From an uncultured Planctomyces sp. (GTDB taxonomy: Bacteria; Planctomycetota; Planctomycetia; Planctomycetales; Planctomycetaceae): a DNA stretch of 51,849 nucleotides. The DNA is taken from the NCBI GenBank assembly GCA_937904325.1, contig CALGTK010000199.1, forward strand, positions 1 through 51,849. Direction: 5' to 3'. The position numbers and the translations under genes were made by a program. The first letter of the stretch is position 1. Each line of letters starts with the position of its first letter. A model generated the notes under the pieces. It did not search any database. It was not told where the DNA came from and worked only from the letters and a program-made list of their open reading frames with translations. This document shows, piece by piece, positions 8,138 to 16,460 of this stretch.

Positions 8138-10639
8138 TCAGTCGAGATAGAGGAACTCGTTCAGATTGAACAACGTCAGGCAGTAGTACTTTGTGGCGAT
8201 GTCCTCGGGTACACCGTCGGCCTTCAATGAGTTGATCAGGCCGACGCCTCGGTCGATCTCTGGTTTGGTTGGCTGTCTTTGAGTAGCCCGTCTCAGTCCG
8301 AGCGCCACTTGCTTTGCCGAATCCGGGCCGGCTTCCTTTTTGAGGAACTCGGCGAAGATCGCCGCCTGTCGATTCATGAATTCACTGTTCAGCAGGCTGA
8401 GTGCCTGGGTCGGTTGAGTCGTCACAAATCGAACAGGGCAGGTGGAGTCGACATCGGCGAAGTCGAAATCTGCCATCAGCGGTTCGACCAGCGATCGCTT
8501 GATGAAGATGTAAACTGCTCGGCGAGCACGCTCCTCTTCGGACGAGTTTCCCCAGCCTGCACCCGGTCGTGACTGACCGGCGAATACTTCCTGTGGGATG
8601 ACCGGGTAGATACTGGGCCCGCCCATCTTCAAATTCAGGCGACCGTTCACAGCGTGGACGGAATCACGTAGCTCTTCGGATGAAAGTCGCCGCATGTTGA
8701 ATCGCCAGTAAAGATTGTTGGCCGGGTCGGCCGCCAGTTCTTTCTCGCTGGCCTGAGAACTCATCTGATATGTATTCGAAAGCATGATCAGCTTGTGCAT
8801 GGATTTAAGCTTCCAGCCACTCTGCATGAAGCGGGTCGATAGCCAGTCAAGCAGTTCCGGATGAGTGGGCTTGTCGCCGATGTTTCCAAAGTTGTTGCTT
8901 GAGTTGACGATGCCTCGCCCAAAATGGTGTTGCCAGATTCGATTGACCATGACTCGGGCGGTAAGTTGGTTTTTCTCACTGGCGATCCAGTTGGCCAGTG
9001 CCGTGCGGCGACCACTTGAATCAGTCATCGTTGGAGTCTTAATGACTGGCTCCGGTGGCGAGAGTACCGATGGAAATGCCGGCTCGACTTCGGCACCTTC
9101 GACATTCGCATTACCGCGAACCAGGATAAACGTATCCCGTGGTGTCTTTCCGACTTCTTTAATTATTAAAGCCTGAGCGACTTCCGGCGGACGGGTGTCC
9201 AGAATCTCTTTGCGCCGCTGCACGGCGGTTGCGTATTCGGACACGAGTTTTTTCGAGAGTCCCTTACCGGAGTACTTTCGAGCAATGTCGACTCGAACTT
9301 CGACTGCTTTGAAGTCTTCTTTTTCCGGCGGAGTCATCAGTTCGTTAAGCCGCCGGTTAACTTGATTTATCTTGCGATCCTGTTCGCCAAGTTCACGGTC
9401 CATTGCCTGACGAGAGTCGTTGCGTTTCCGGTCATCCTGATTAACGGCGATGGGGCCGATCGAATTGTTCTTTACCGAGTCGTGGCCGCGGACGCCGTAA
9501 CGTTTAAAACCGCTGAAGAATGCGAGGAAACTGTAGTAGTCCTTTTGCGGGATCGGATCGATCTTGTGATCGTGGCAGCGGGCACAGTTCATGGTCAGGC
9601 CAAGAAAGACCTGTGACGTTGTCAGCAGGATGTCGTCAAGATCGTCGTACAGTGCCTGCTTCTGGCTGACCGGTTCGTCGTCCCAGATCCCCAGACGGTA
9701 GTAGCCTGTGGCGACGATTGAGTCGGGAGTTGGTGGCTCAAATTCATCGCCGGCAATTTGTTCCCGGATGAACTGTGTGTACGGCTTGTCCTCGTTGAAG
9801 CTTTTGATGACGTAGTCGCGGTACCGCCAGATGAATGGCTTGGTTCCGTCACGCTCGTAGCTGTTGCTTTCAGCGAAGCGGACCAGGTCGAGCCAGTGCC
9901 TTCCCCAGCGTTCGCCGTACTGGGGCGAATCCAGCAGTCGGTCGATGACCTTTTCGAATGCCCGGTCAGACTTGTCATTAACAAATGACGTGATGTCGTC
10001 GATTGTGGGCGGTAAGCCGGTGAGGTCGTAATACGCGCGTCGAATGAGCTGCTGTTTGGCGGCCGGCGATGACGGAGATAACGTGGCTGATTCAAGCTTG
10101 TTAAGAATGAAATTGTCGATCGGGGTAACGGGCCATGTTGAGTTTTTTACTGGGGGTACATTTGGATTCGCAACAGGCCGGAATGCCCAGTAGTTTTTTG
10201 TTTCCTCGGTGACGAGCGTCGCCGGATTCGTGTGGTCGAGTTCCGGGCGTTCCAGTTCGGAATCTTCTGGAATCGACGCACCTGCTTTTACCCATGCTGT
10301 CAGGGCTTCGATTTCGTTGTCAGGCAGCTTACCGTCGGGAGGCATTTCGTATGAGCCGTAGTTGATCGCGTCGAGAAACAGGCTGTCTTCCGGAGCGTCA
10401 GGATCAACTGCAGGACCGGATTCGCCACCCGTGAGAATCCCGTCACGGTTTCCGAGGAACAGTCCGCCCTTCAGTTTGGAGTCCGGTCCGTGACATTCGA
10501 AGCAGCGTGCTTCCAGGATGGGCAGGACGCTTTCGTTGTAGAATTCGGCCGATCCGGCGTCGGCAGCTGACGCCGAAGCGGCGGCGGTCACCTGGACGAA
10601 CATTGACAAAGCAGAGATTGATAAGAGTCGTGTTATCAT
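8138..10639 (-). CDS. PSCyt1 / DUF1549 / DUF1553 planctomycete cytochrome-like protein
   Basis: The 833-residue protein has a Sec signal (residues 1-26, ending ASAA). A PSCyt1 cytochrome-c-like domain follows, with haem motif C46-FE-C49-H50 and a likely Met axial ligand in YEMPPDGKLPDNE (about 97-109). DUF1549 (about 170-380) contains a second CxxCH at 352-356 in NCARCHDHKIDP. A variable linker leads to DUF1553 (about 550-800; motifs RVMVNRIWQHHFGRGIV and FMNRQAAIFAEFL). The architecture is near-exclusive to Planctomycetota and relatives. It heads the operon with the DUF1501 gene and has a palindrome in its upstream region (10694-10711). Covalent c-type haem binding is expected from the motifs; electron partner and substrate are unknown. 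Confidence 0.92.
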   Translation of the reverse strand: MITRLLSISALSMFVQVTAAASASAADAGSAEFYNESVLPILEARCFECHGPDSKLKGGLFLGNRDGILTGGESGPAVDPDAPEDSLFLDAINYGSYEMPPDGKLPDNEIEALTAWVKAGASIPEDSELERPELDHTNPATLVTEETKNYWAFRPVANPNVPPVKNSTWPVTPIDNFILNKLESATLSPSSPAAKQQLIRRAYYDLTGLPPTIDDITSFVNDKSDRAFEKVIDRLLDSPQYGERWGRHWLDLVRFAESNSYERDGTKPFIWRYRDYVIKSFNEDKPYTQFIREQIAGDEFEPPTPDSIVATGYYRLGIWDDEPVSQKQALYDDLDDILLTTSQVFLGLTMNCARCHDHKIDPIPQKDYYSFLAFFSGFKRYGVRGHDSVKNNSIGPIAVNQDDRKRNDSRQAMDRELGEQDRKINQVNRRLNELMTPPEKEDFKAVEVRVDIARKYSGKGLSKKLVSEYATAVQRRKEILDTRPPEVAQALIIKEVGKTPRDTFILVRGNANVEGAEVEPAFPSVLSPPEPVIKTPTMTDSSGRRTALANWIASEKNQLTARVMVNRIWQHHFGRGIVNSSNNFGNIGDKPTHPELLDWLSTRFMQSGWKLKSMHKLIMLSNTYQMSSQASEKELAADPANNLYWRFNMRRLSSEELRDSVHAVNGRLNLKMGGPSIYPVIPQEVFAGQSRPGAGWGNSSEEERARRAVYIFIKRSLVEPLMADFDFADVDSTCPVRFVTTQPTQALSLLNSEFMNRQAAIFAEFLKKEAGPDSAKQVALGLRRATQRQPTKPEIDRGVGLINSLKADGVPEDIATKYYCLTLFNLNEFLYLD

Positions 10640-10693
10640 GATCAGGATTTCTTGTCTGGTAAACTGACTTCGCTGAATCAGGAATTCTGAGGG

Positions 10694-10711
10694 ATAAACG
10701 TTTTAGTTTAT
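10694..10711. promoter_or_regulatory. AT-rich palindrome between ROK gene and PSCyt1 gene
   Basis: ATAAAC-GTTTTA-GTTTAT is a perfect 6-6-6 inverted repeat in the 77-bp gap between two genes read on the minus strand. It lies 55 bp upstream of the PSCyt1 start, where an operator would sit, and directly behind the ROK stop codon. The GTTTA core resembles half of the palindrome upstream of the ROK gene. Confidence 0.35.
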
Positions 10712-10716
10712 TTTAT

Positions 10717-11958
10717 TTATCGATTTTCAGCAGCAGCAGTTGCGACGTCGATTGAATTATTCGCTGGTGCGAACAGTCCGTCGACGCCTGGAACCAGGGA
10801 GTCGGTGAGGTATTCGATAATTCCAGCGACGGCCCCCTGGCTCTTGCTGACACTGGCGCGGATAATTTCACAGTCGGCAAACGCGGGTGCAAGAGTATCG
10901 GCGGCTGTGGCTGCCAGCAGCTTTTCGAACAGTTTCTCGTCGAGGTCGAACATGCGTCCGCAGATGAAAATTTTCGAAGGATTGTAAAGGCTGATGACGG
11001 CTGAAATCGCGAAGCTGAGGTGTGGGAGAACCTGTCTGATTTCATCCTGAACGGAAAGCTCGCCGCTTTGAGTCAGTTGAAAAATTTCGTCGATGCTGAC
11101 GGACTTGCCGATCCGCTGAGACACCAGCCAGGCGAGTGCAGAGTCGCAGGAAACTGTTTCCAGACATCCACGTTTTCCGCAACCGCACGCTCGGCCGTCG
11201 GGAATGCGCGGGAGGTGTCCGAGTTCGCCAGCCAGACCGCTATGTCCAGTCAGCACGCGGCCGCCAGCCATCACGCCCATGCCCAGACCGGCTCCGATAT
11301 CGAGCATCACGAAGTTATCCAGACCGCGGGAATTGCCGCCTGCCGTGTCGCCGTAATGATGCTGAGCCAGACACAGCGAATGCGACTCCTGCAGCATTAC
11401 GCAGCCGATGTCCAGCTTTGCGGTCAGGTCGCGAGCCAGCGATTGCCCGTTTGTGATAGGAACGTTCGGCGAGAGCAAACCTTGCTGCTGTCGATAGTCG
11501 ATCAGGCCGGGCATGCTGATGCCGAGTCCCAACGTTTCGACAGCCCGTCCATTTGAAACCTGTTCGTAAAACTTGACGACCTTTGAAATCAAGCCGCGAT
11601 ACGTTTTCGGCGTTTCGAATATACAAAGGTTCGCATGATGCAGTTGTCCGTCCAGTCCGGCCGAGACAAGATGGCAGTTCTGCGCGTCAATGACGAGTCC
11701 GATCACCTGAGCCGTTTCTGTCGCCAGTCGAAGTTGCCGCGCCGGGCGACCGACTCCGTCCTGCTTGCTGTCGAATTCTTCGAGCATGCGTCCACGGAGC
11801 AGCGACGAGACGGCCTTGGAAACTGTTGGTGCTGTGACTCCCAGCCTGCGTGTCATGTCCGCTCTTGAGCAGGGACCATGCTGCTGCAGCGTGCGCATGA
11901 CGGATCGCTCATTCATCTGGCGAAGCAGTCGCGGGCGTGTTTGAGGTGGGACAGGCAT
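10717..11958 (-). CDS. ROK-family transcriptional regulator
   Basis: The 413-residue protein has an N-terminal winged helix-turn-helix (about residues 14-75; SRADMTRRLGVTAPTVSKAV). A ROK sugar-kinase-like fold follows: phosphate-binding LDIGAGLGMG (219-228), GELGH (244-248) and the zinc motif C258-G-C260-GKRG-C265. The position that carries the catalytic Asp in ROK kinases (NDANAA) reads QESHSL, so it is a regulator of the NagC/XylR type and not a kinase. Ligands of the family are sugars or sugar phosphates. It is divergent from the bestrophin gene and lies at the edge of the sugar-acid cluster, which it may control. A TTTGTAAA/TTTACAAA palindrome 60-80 bp upstream suggests autoregulation. 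Confidence 0.9.
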   Translation of the reverse strand: MPVPPQTRPRLLRQMNERSVMRTLQQHGPCSRADMTRRLGVTAPTVSKAVSSLLRGRMLEEFDSKQDGVGRPARQLRLATETAQVIGLVIDAQNCHLVSAGLDGQLHHANLCIFETPKTYRGLISKVVKFYEQVSNGRAVETLGLGISMPGLIDYRQQQGLLSPNVPITNGQSLARDLTAKLDIGCVMLQESHSLCLAQHHYGDTAGGNSRGLDNFVMLDIGAGLGMGVMAGGRVLTGHSGLAGELGHLPRIPDGRACGCGKRGCLETVSCDSALAWLVSQRIGKSVSIDEIFQLTQSGELSVQDEIRQVLPHLSFAISAVISLYNPSKIFICGRMFDLDEKLFEKLLAATAADTLAPAFADCEIIRASVSKSQGAVAGIIEYLTDSLVPGVDGLFAPANNSIDVATAAAENR

Positions 11959-12017
11959 GCGGCAAGTCTGTTAAGGCGTGAATGTAGACTGACAAAAACG
12001 TATCGTGCATACAGAGG

Positions 12018-12038
12018 TTTGTAAAGAAGGTTTACAAA
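12018..12038. promoter_or_regulatory. Perfect palindrome upstream of the ROK gene, candidate operator
   Basis: TTTGTAAA at 12018-12025 and TTTACAAA at 12031-12038 form a perfect 8-bp inverted repeat around GAAGG. It lies in the divergent promoter region of the ROK and bestrophin genes, 60 bp upstream of the ROK ATG. ROK repressors bind AT-rich palindromes of this kind. Confidence 0.55.
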
Positions 12039-12203
12039 AACTTTCAGCGCGATCTGTGGTCGTCCTTACGACGCACTTGTCTGTCGAGGCTTTGGTGGTC
12101 GGTCGGCTTGAGTGTGGACGATGCCCGTCGTAGTCTCTGACCTTCTTCTTCAAGTTTCATTTCGCTATTCGGTACTGGCTGTCAATCACGCAGCTTGGAG
12201 ATT

Positions 12204-13085
12204 ATGTCAGAGCCTGCCAAAACAAAACGCGGCCTTGTCCGACCGCTGACGAGCAGTCGTACTCTGAGTCGAGTCGCATTCATGGCGGCCGCGTTTGCTG
12301 CCTACGGAGCCGTTCCGCTACTGCCTTGGTTTGCGAATTTTCGCGATGCGGCACTCATTCCTGCAGAGATTCACGCGGCGCTGACGCTGGTGCTCGGGTG
12401 GCTGCTGGTGTTTCGAACGAACACAGCCTACGGACGCTGGTGGGATGCCCGTACCCTCTGGGGCGAGATCGTCAGCGTCAGCAGGACACTGGCCGCCAAG
12501 TATGCACACATGGTGAACATTCCTGAAGAAGAACTGGATGGCGTCGGCCGGTATTTAGTGGCGTTCTCGTGGGGACTCCGTGATCACCTGCGTGATGCCG
12601 CGACTTCTGAATCTCTCTCCGAATGCGACGGGTACGACGAGACTGTCAAGCACGTGCCGGTCTTTCTGGTCGATCGACTTTACAAGTGCTTGTTTCAATG
12701 GAAGGCGAATGGCTGGATTGATGGCGCTGACCAGCGAGTGATCGATGCCGATCTTCGCCGCCTGCATGAGCTGGCCGGGCAATGTGAATGTATCAGATTG
12801 ACTCGGCTGGCCAGTTCGTATCGTGTTTTTGTTCGGCAGTGCATCGCGGTGTGCCTGTTGACAATTCCCTGGGGGATTTCGGCCGACTTCGGTTGGTGGG
12901 CCGTGCCTCTGACAGGCTTAACTGCGTACTTCATGCTCGGTCTGGAAGTGGTCGCCGAACATGTCGAAGAACCGTTCGGCGACGACGAGGACGATCTGGA
13001 TCTTGACCGGCTTTGCACGGCAGTCACCGACACCGTCCAGGAAACGATTGCCCGTGCGAAGCAGGTGCCGAAGGTCGACGGATGA
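12204..13085 (+). CDS. Bestrophin-family anion channel protein
   Basis: The protein of about 293 residues has the bacterial bestrophin (UPF0187) signature GWLLVFRTNTAYGRWWDART in its first third. It has a hydrophobic segment near the N-terminus (VAFMAAAFAAYGAVPLLPW) and another pair near residues 215-255 (AVCLLTIPWGISADFGWW, LTGLTAYFMLGLEVV). The acidic motif VAEHVEEPFGDDEDDLDLD is the conserved Ca-binding-like region of bestrophins. It should form a pentameric chloride or small-anion channel in the inner membrane. The frame also permits a TTG start at 12195. I prefer ATG 12204, although GGAG lies only 3 nt upstream. It is divergent from the ROK gene and shares its regulatory region. Confidence 0.85.
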   Translation: MSEPAKTKRGLVRPLTSSRTLSRVAFMAAAFAAYGAVPLLPWFANFRDAALIPAEIHAALTLVLGWLLVFRTNTAYGRWWDARTLWGEIVSVSRTLAAKYAHMVNIPEEELDGVGRYLVAFSWGLRDHLRDAATSESLSECDGYDETVKHVPVFLVDRLYKCLFQWKANGWIDGADQRVIDADLRRLHELAGQCECIRLTRLASSYRVFVRQCIAVCLLTIPWGISADFGWWAVPLTGLTAYFMLGLEVVAEHVEEPFGDDEDDLDLDRLCTAVTDTVQETIARAKQVPKVDG

Positions 13086-13161
13086 CCGGCGTGTTGCGTT
13101 GCCGATTCGCGTATGTCATTCTTCCTTTTCAGAGACGCGATGCTTCACTCTATCCATGTAG

Positions 13162-13183
13162 TTTGTAACAAAAAATTCACAAA
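13162..13183. promoter_or_regulatory. Imperfect copy of the ROK-upstream palindrome
   Basis: TTTGTAAC-N6-TTCACAAA lies 11 bp before the start codon of the DUF1080/dehydrogenase gene. The outer arms TTTGT/ACAAA match the palindrome at 12018, but the spacer is one base longer and the inner arm positions differ. As an operator it would block translation initiation or transcription just upstream of the gene. Confidence 0.35.
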
Positions 13184-13193
13184 GGTATTTCAT

Positions 13194-15125
13194 ATGTGGC
13201 ATCCAGAATTCGCTCGACTTGCAGTTGTCGTTGGTGTGATTTTTACAGCTCCAATGCTGACCAGCGCTGGTCAGAATGAGTTGACGGAAGCTGAATCCCG
13301 CTCCGGATGGAAGCTTCTGTTTGATGGCAAAACAACCACGGGCTGGCGTAACTACAAAAAGGATGCAGTCGGCGCTGGCTGGAAGATCGATGATGGAATT
13401 TTGTCGCGGGTCGATAAGAAGGCTGGAGACATCATCACGACCGGACAGTACGAGCATTTTGAACTGCAGCTTGAATACCGCATTTCAAAAGGCGGCAACA
13501 GCGGGCTGATGTTTCACGTAACTGAGGAAAATGATCGTCCGTGGCAGTCGGGTCCCGAGATTCAAATTCAGGACAACGTCGATGGCCATGACCCTCAAAA
13601 AGCAGGTTGGCTGTACCAGCTTTATCAGCCAAAGAAACCGGGCTGGGCGATGAAGTTTGAAGCTCAGGTTGGCTATAAAGGCATCGAGATTGACGATGCC
13701 ACCAGACCGGCTGGCCAGTGGAATCAACTTTACTTCCGAGTCACCGCTCGCGATGGCGAAGTCTGCATGAACGGTGTCAGCTACTTCAAATTTTTGAAGG
13801 GCAGCGACGATTGGAACAAACGCGTTTCAGCGAGCAAGTTTTCGAAGTTCAAGAACTTTGGAAAGGCGACGAAAGGGCACATTTGCCTGCAGGATCATGG
13901 CAACCTTGTCTCGTTCCGAAATATTCGGATCAGAGAACTTCCGGAAAGCGGCGAAGCTCCTGAACCAATCGATGCCACACTGAAACTGAAGCCGGAAGTG
14001 GCATTTCCAAACGTTACATGGGAAGGCTGGTCTGCATTTAACGAAAACGGAAAACCAAACCCACAGAAGCGACCGATTCACGTGACGCACGCCGGGGACG
14101 GCACGAATCGAGTATTCGTCGTTGATCAAATCGGACTGATTCACGTTCTTCCGAATGATTCCTCAGCAACCAAGGCAACTGTATTTGCAGACTTCCGGAA
14201 GCTCACTCATGAATTCACGAAAGATAATGAAGAAGGATTGCTCGGCTTCGCCTTTCATCCTGACTACAGGTCGAACGGGCAATTCTTCGTCTACTACAAC
14301 ACGAAGTCTGGCGATCGGAAGATTCAGCTTTCGCGTTTCACAGTGTCGAAGGACGACGCAAACAAAGCAGACGTGTCCAGCGAAGAAATTCTGATGACGA
14401 TCCAGCAGCCATTTGCCAATCACAATGGCGGGCCGATGGCGTTTGGCCCGGACGGATACCTTTACATTGGCATGGGCGATGGCGGCGGCCGGAACGACCC
14501 GGAGTATTCGGCACAGGACAAAACTTCGTTTCTGGGTTGCGTGCTCAGAATTGACGTGGACCACAAGTCTGACGGAAAGAACTACGCGATTCCCAAGGAC
14601 AATCCGTTTGTCTGGAAGAAAGGAATTCCCGGCGAAGTCTTCGCTTCCGGCATTCGGAATCCCTGGCGAGTTTCGTTTGATTCGAAGACCGGTTCGTTCT
14701 GGTTGGCAGACGTCGGGCAGGATCTGTGGGAGGAAATTAACATCATTAAGAAGGGCGGAAACTACGGCTGGAGTGCTCGCGAAGGTTCGTTCGCATTCGG
14801 CAATCACAAAGGTTCGAACGACATCATCGGGATTGATCCGGTCTGGGAGTATGATCACCGCATTGGAAAATCGATCACCGGCGGGCACGTCTATCGAGGC
14901 TCGAAACTGCCAGAACTGGCCGGTCATTATCTTTACGGCGACTTCGTTTCCGGCAAGTTGTGGGCGCTGCACTACGACGAGGCTGCCGGCAAGGTCATTC
15001 GCAACGTCGCGATTCCCTGGAACGGTTTGAACGTCCTTGCGTTCGGCGAAGACGAGCAGGGCGAAGCGTTCGTCACGACGCCCAATCGAAACGGCAAGGG
15101 CATCTATCGTCTCGTCAAGGAGTAG
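13194..15125 (+). CDS. Secreted DUF1080 (3-keto-disaccharide-hydrolase-like) / PQQ-type glucose-sorbosone dehydrogenase fusion
   Basis: The start at ATG 13194 is chosen because AAAGG lies 8 nt upstream and a signal peptide follows at once (LAVVVGVIFTAPMLTSAG); an in-frame start at 13113 would bury it. The product is about 643 residues. Residues ~30-250 are DUF1080 (GWKLLFDGKTTTGWRNY, GGNSGLMFHV, GPEIQIQDN, a concanavalin-like fold). Residues ~275-640 are a glucose/sorbosone dehydrogenase six-blade propeller (EEGLLGFAFHPDY, NHNGGPMAFGPDGYLYIGMGDGG, GIRNPWRVSFD, ADVGQDLWEEIN). Known relatives of the second domain oxidise aldoses with PQQ; some DUF1080 proteins cleave 3-keto-disaccharides. The fusion suggests one secreted protein that binds or cleaves a glycan and oxidises the product. 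Confidence 0.9.
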   Translation: MWHPEFARLAVVVGVIFTAPMLTSAGQNELTEAESRSGWKLLFDGKTTTGWRNYKKDAVGAGWKIDDGILSRVDKKAGDIITTGQYEHFELQLEYRISKGGNSGLMFHVTEENDRPWQSGPEIQIQDNVDGHDPQKAGWLYQLYQPKKPGWAMKFEAQVGYKGIEIDDATRPAGQWNQLYFRVTARDGEVCMNGVSYFKFLKGSDDWNKRVSASKFSKFKNFGKATKGHICLQDHGNLVSFRNIRIRELPESGEAPEPIDATLKLKPEVAFPNVTWEGWSAFNENGKPNPQKRPIHVTHAGDGTNRVFVVDQIGLIHVLPNDSSATKATVFADFRKLTHEFTKDNEEGLLGFAFHPDYRSNGQFFVYYNTKSGDRKIQLSRFTVSKDDANKADVSSEEILMTIQQPFANHNGGPMAFGPDGYLYIGMGDGGGRNDPEYSAQDKTSFLGCVLRIDVDHKSDGKNYAIPKDNPFVWKKGIPGEVFASGIRNPWRVSFDSKTGSFWLADVGQDLWEEINIIKKGGNYGWSAREGSFAFGNHKGSNDIIGIDPVWEYDHRIGKSITGGHVYRGSKLPELAGHYLYGDFVSGKLWALHYDEAAGKVIRNVAIPWNGLNVLAFGEDEQGEAFVTTPNRNGKGIYRLVKE

Positions 15126-15151
15126 GTAATCTCCGTATTGGCTGCTACGCA

Positions 15152-15197
15152 GGGTGTACCGCCCCAGGTCATTCTGGTTGGTGGGCGGTGTCCACCC
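15152..15197. terminator. Bidirectional hairpin between convergent genes
   Basis: GGGTG-T-ACCGCCC (15152-15164) pairs with GGGCGGT-GTC-CACCC (15183-15197), giving 12 base pairs with a small internal loop. It lies between the sugar dehydrogenase stop and the convergent dehydratase gene. There is no strong T-run, so the terminator role is tentative. Confidence 0.4.
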
Positions 15198-15203
15198 AGC
15201 GAG

Positions 15204-16334
15204 CTACCAGTTCGTGAACGATCCGTCGGCTCTGGTTAGACGAGGGCAGTCTCCTTCGACTGGTGGATACTTCGCGAGTGCGGCTTCGTCGAACTCAACT
15301 CCCAGTCCGGGCAAGGTCGGCGGCAACATGAATCCGTTTTCAAACGGGATCTGTACGGGGAAGAGATCCGATAGAACTTCGCCGGGAATTCTTGCGCATT
15401 CCTGCACGGCGAAGTTGCTGGTAGCAAGGTCCAGGTGCAGGCACGCGGCTGTTGAAACCGGGCCGAGCGGGTTGTGGGGAGCGATCGGGATGTAATGAGT
15501 CTCGCACCAGCCGGCGATCTTCCGAGCTTCGGTCAGCCCACCCACGTTGCAGACGTCCAGCCGGCAGAAGTCGATCCAGTCGTTTTCGAGGGCCTCACAA
15601 AACTCCCACTTCGTTGCGTATTGTTCCCCCATGGCGATCGGCGTTGCCACATGTTGGCGCAGACGCCCGATCGCGGCTGGATTTTCGCAGCGAACCGGGT
15701 CTTCGACGAAGTAAGGGCGAAACGGTTCGAGTTGCCGGCACAGTGTGATGGCGTCGGGTGGGTCGAGCCGCGTGTGAACGTCGATGATGATCTCAGCTTC
15801 AGGTCCGAGTTCGTTGCGGACCGCTTCGACCAGTGCGATGCCTTCGCGGACGGAAGTCGTGGGTTCAAGGTTGTCGCCCTGTGATGGCAGATTGAATCGG
15901 ACGAACTTCCATCCTGCGTCAATCTTCTGACGGCAGGCTGCGACCATTTCTTCCAGTGTGCCATCGGGGACGTGCGGGTAACACACGACTTTCTCGCGAA
16001 CCAGTCCGCCGAGCAGTTCGTAGACAGGGACACCCAGAGCCTTTGCCTTGATATCCCACAACGCGATGTCGATTGCGCTGATCGCTGCCGCACCGATTCG
16101 TCCACCGGGAAAGAAGCCGCAACGGTGCATGACCTGCCAGAGATGTTCGATCCGGTTGGGGTTCTGGCCGATCAGTGACGGAGTCAACGCGTGGACGAAT
16201 CCAGCCATCGCTTCTTCCCGCCACGTGATGCCGGCTTCGCCGATGCCTGTAACACCTTCGTCGGTCTCCACGACAACGAACAGAAAGTTACGGACTTCGC
16301 CGACAATGTGAGTCTTGATCGATGTGATTTTCAT
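15204..16334 (-). CDS. Enolase-superfamily dehydratase, D-galactonate-dehydratase-like
   Basis: The 376-residue mandelate-racemase/muconate-lactonizing-type enzyme has the N-terminal capping domain to about residue 115 (ISAIDIALWDIKAKALGVPVYELLGG), then a TIM barrel. Metal ligands are D185, E211 and E237 (IIDVH, FVEDP, AMGEQ). The general bases H187 (D-V-H) and H287 (PHNPLGPVS) match the D-x-H plus distal His arrangement of galactonate dehydratase, almost residue for residue. It should dehydrate a sugar acid to a 2-keto-3-deoxy acid in the cytoplasm. Substrate could be galactonate or a related aldonate. It is divergent from the MFS carrier gene (126 bp), so the two are likely controlled together. 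Confidence 0.88.
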   Translation of the reverse strand: MKITSIKTHIVGEVRNFLFVVVETDEGVTGIGEAGITWREEAMAGFVHALTPSLIGQNPNRIEHLWQVMHRCGFFPGGRIGAAAISAIDIALWDIKAKALGVPVYELLGGLVREKVVCYPHVPDGTLEEMVAACRQKIDAGWKFVRFNLPSQGDNLEPTTSVREGIALVEAVRNELGPEAEIIIDVHTRLDPPDAITLCRQLEPFRPYFVEDPVRCENPAAIGRLRQHVATPIAMGEQYATKWEFCEALENDWIDFCRLDVCNVGGLTEARKIAGWCETHYIPIAPHNPLGPVSTAACLHLDLATSNFAVQECARIPGEVLSDLFPVQIPFENGFMLPPTLPGLGVEFDEAALAKYPPVEGDCPRLTRADGSFTNW

Positions 16335-16460
16335 ATTGAGCTTGCTGCTGGCCGCCCATCGGTTTGAGGCTGCTTGATTGCGGAGTGGAAGTGGTGTCTC
16401 TTAACGTGGATGCTTAAGCCGAGGCAAGCTTGCACCACTTCTGACGCGAACGGAAAGCCG

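Noticed and set aside
14163-14972. 269-codon minus-strand open frame inside the sugar dehydrogenase gene
   Set aside because: The plus-strand gene shows clear family motifs over this whole region, so the antisense frame is a by-product of codon use.
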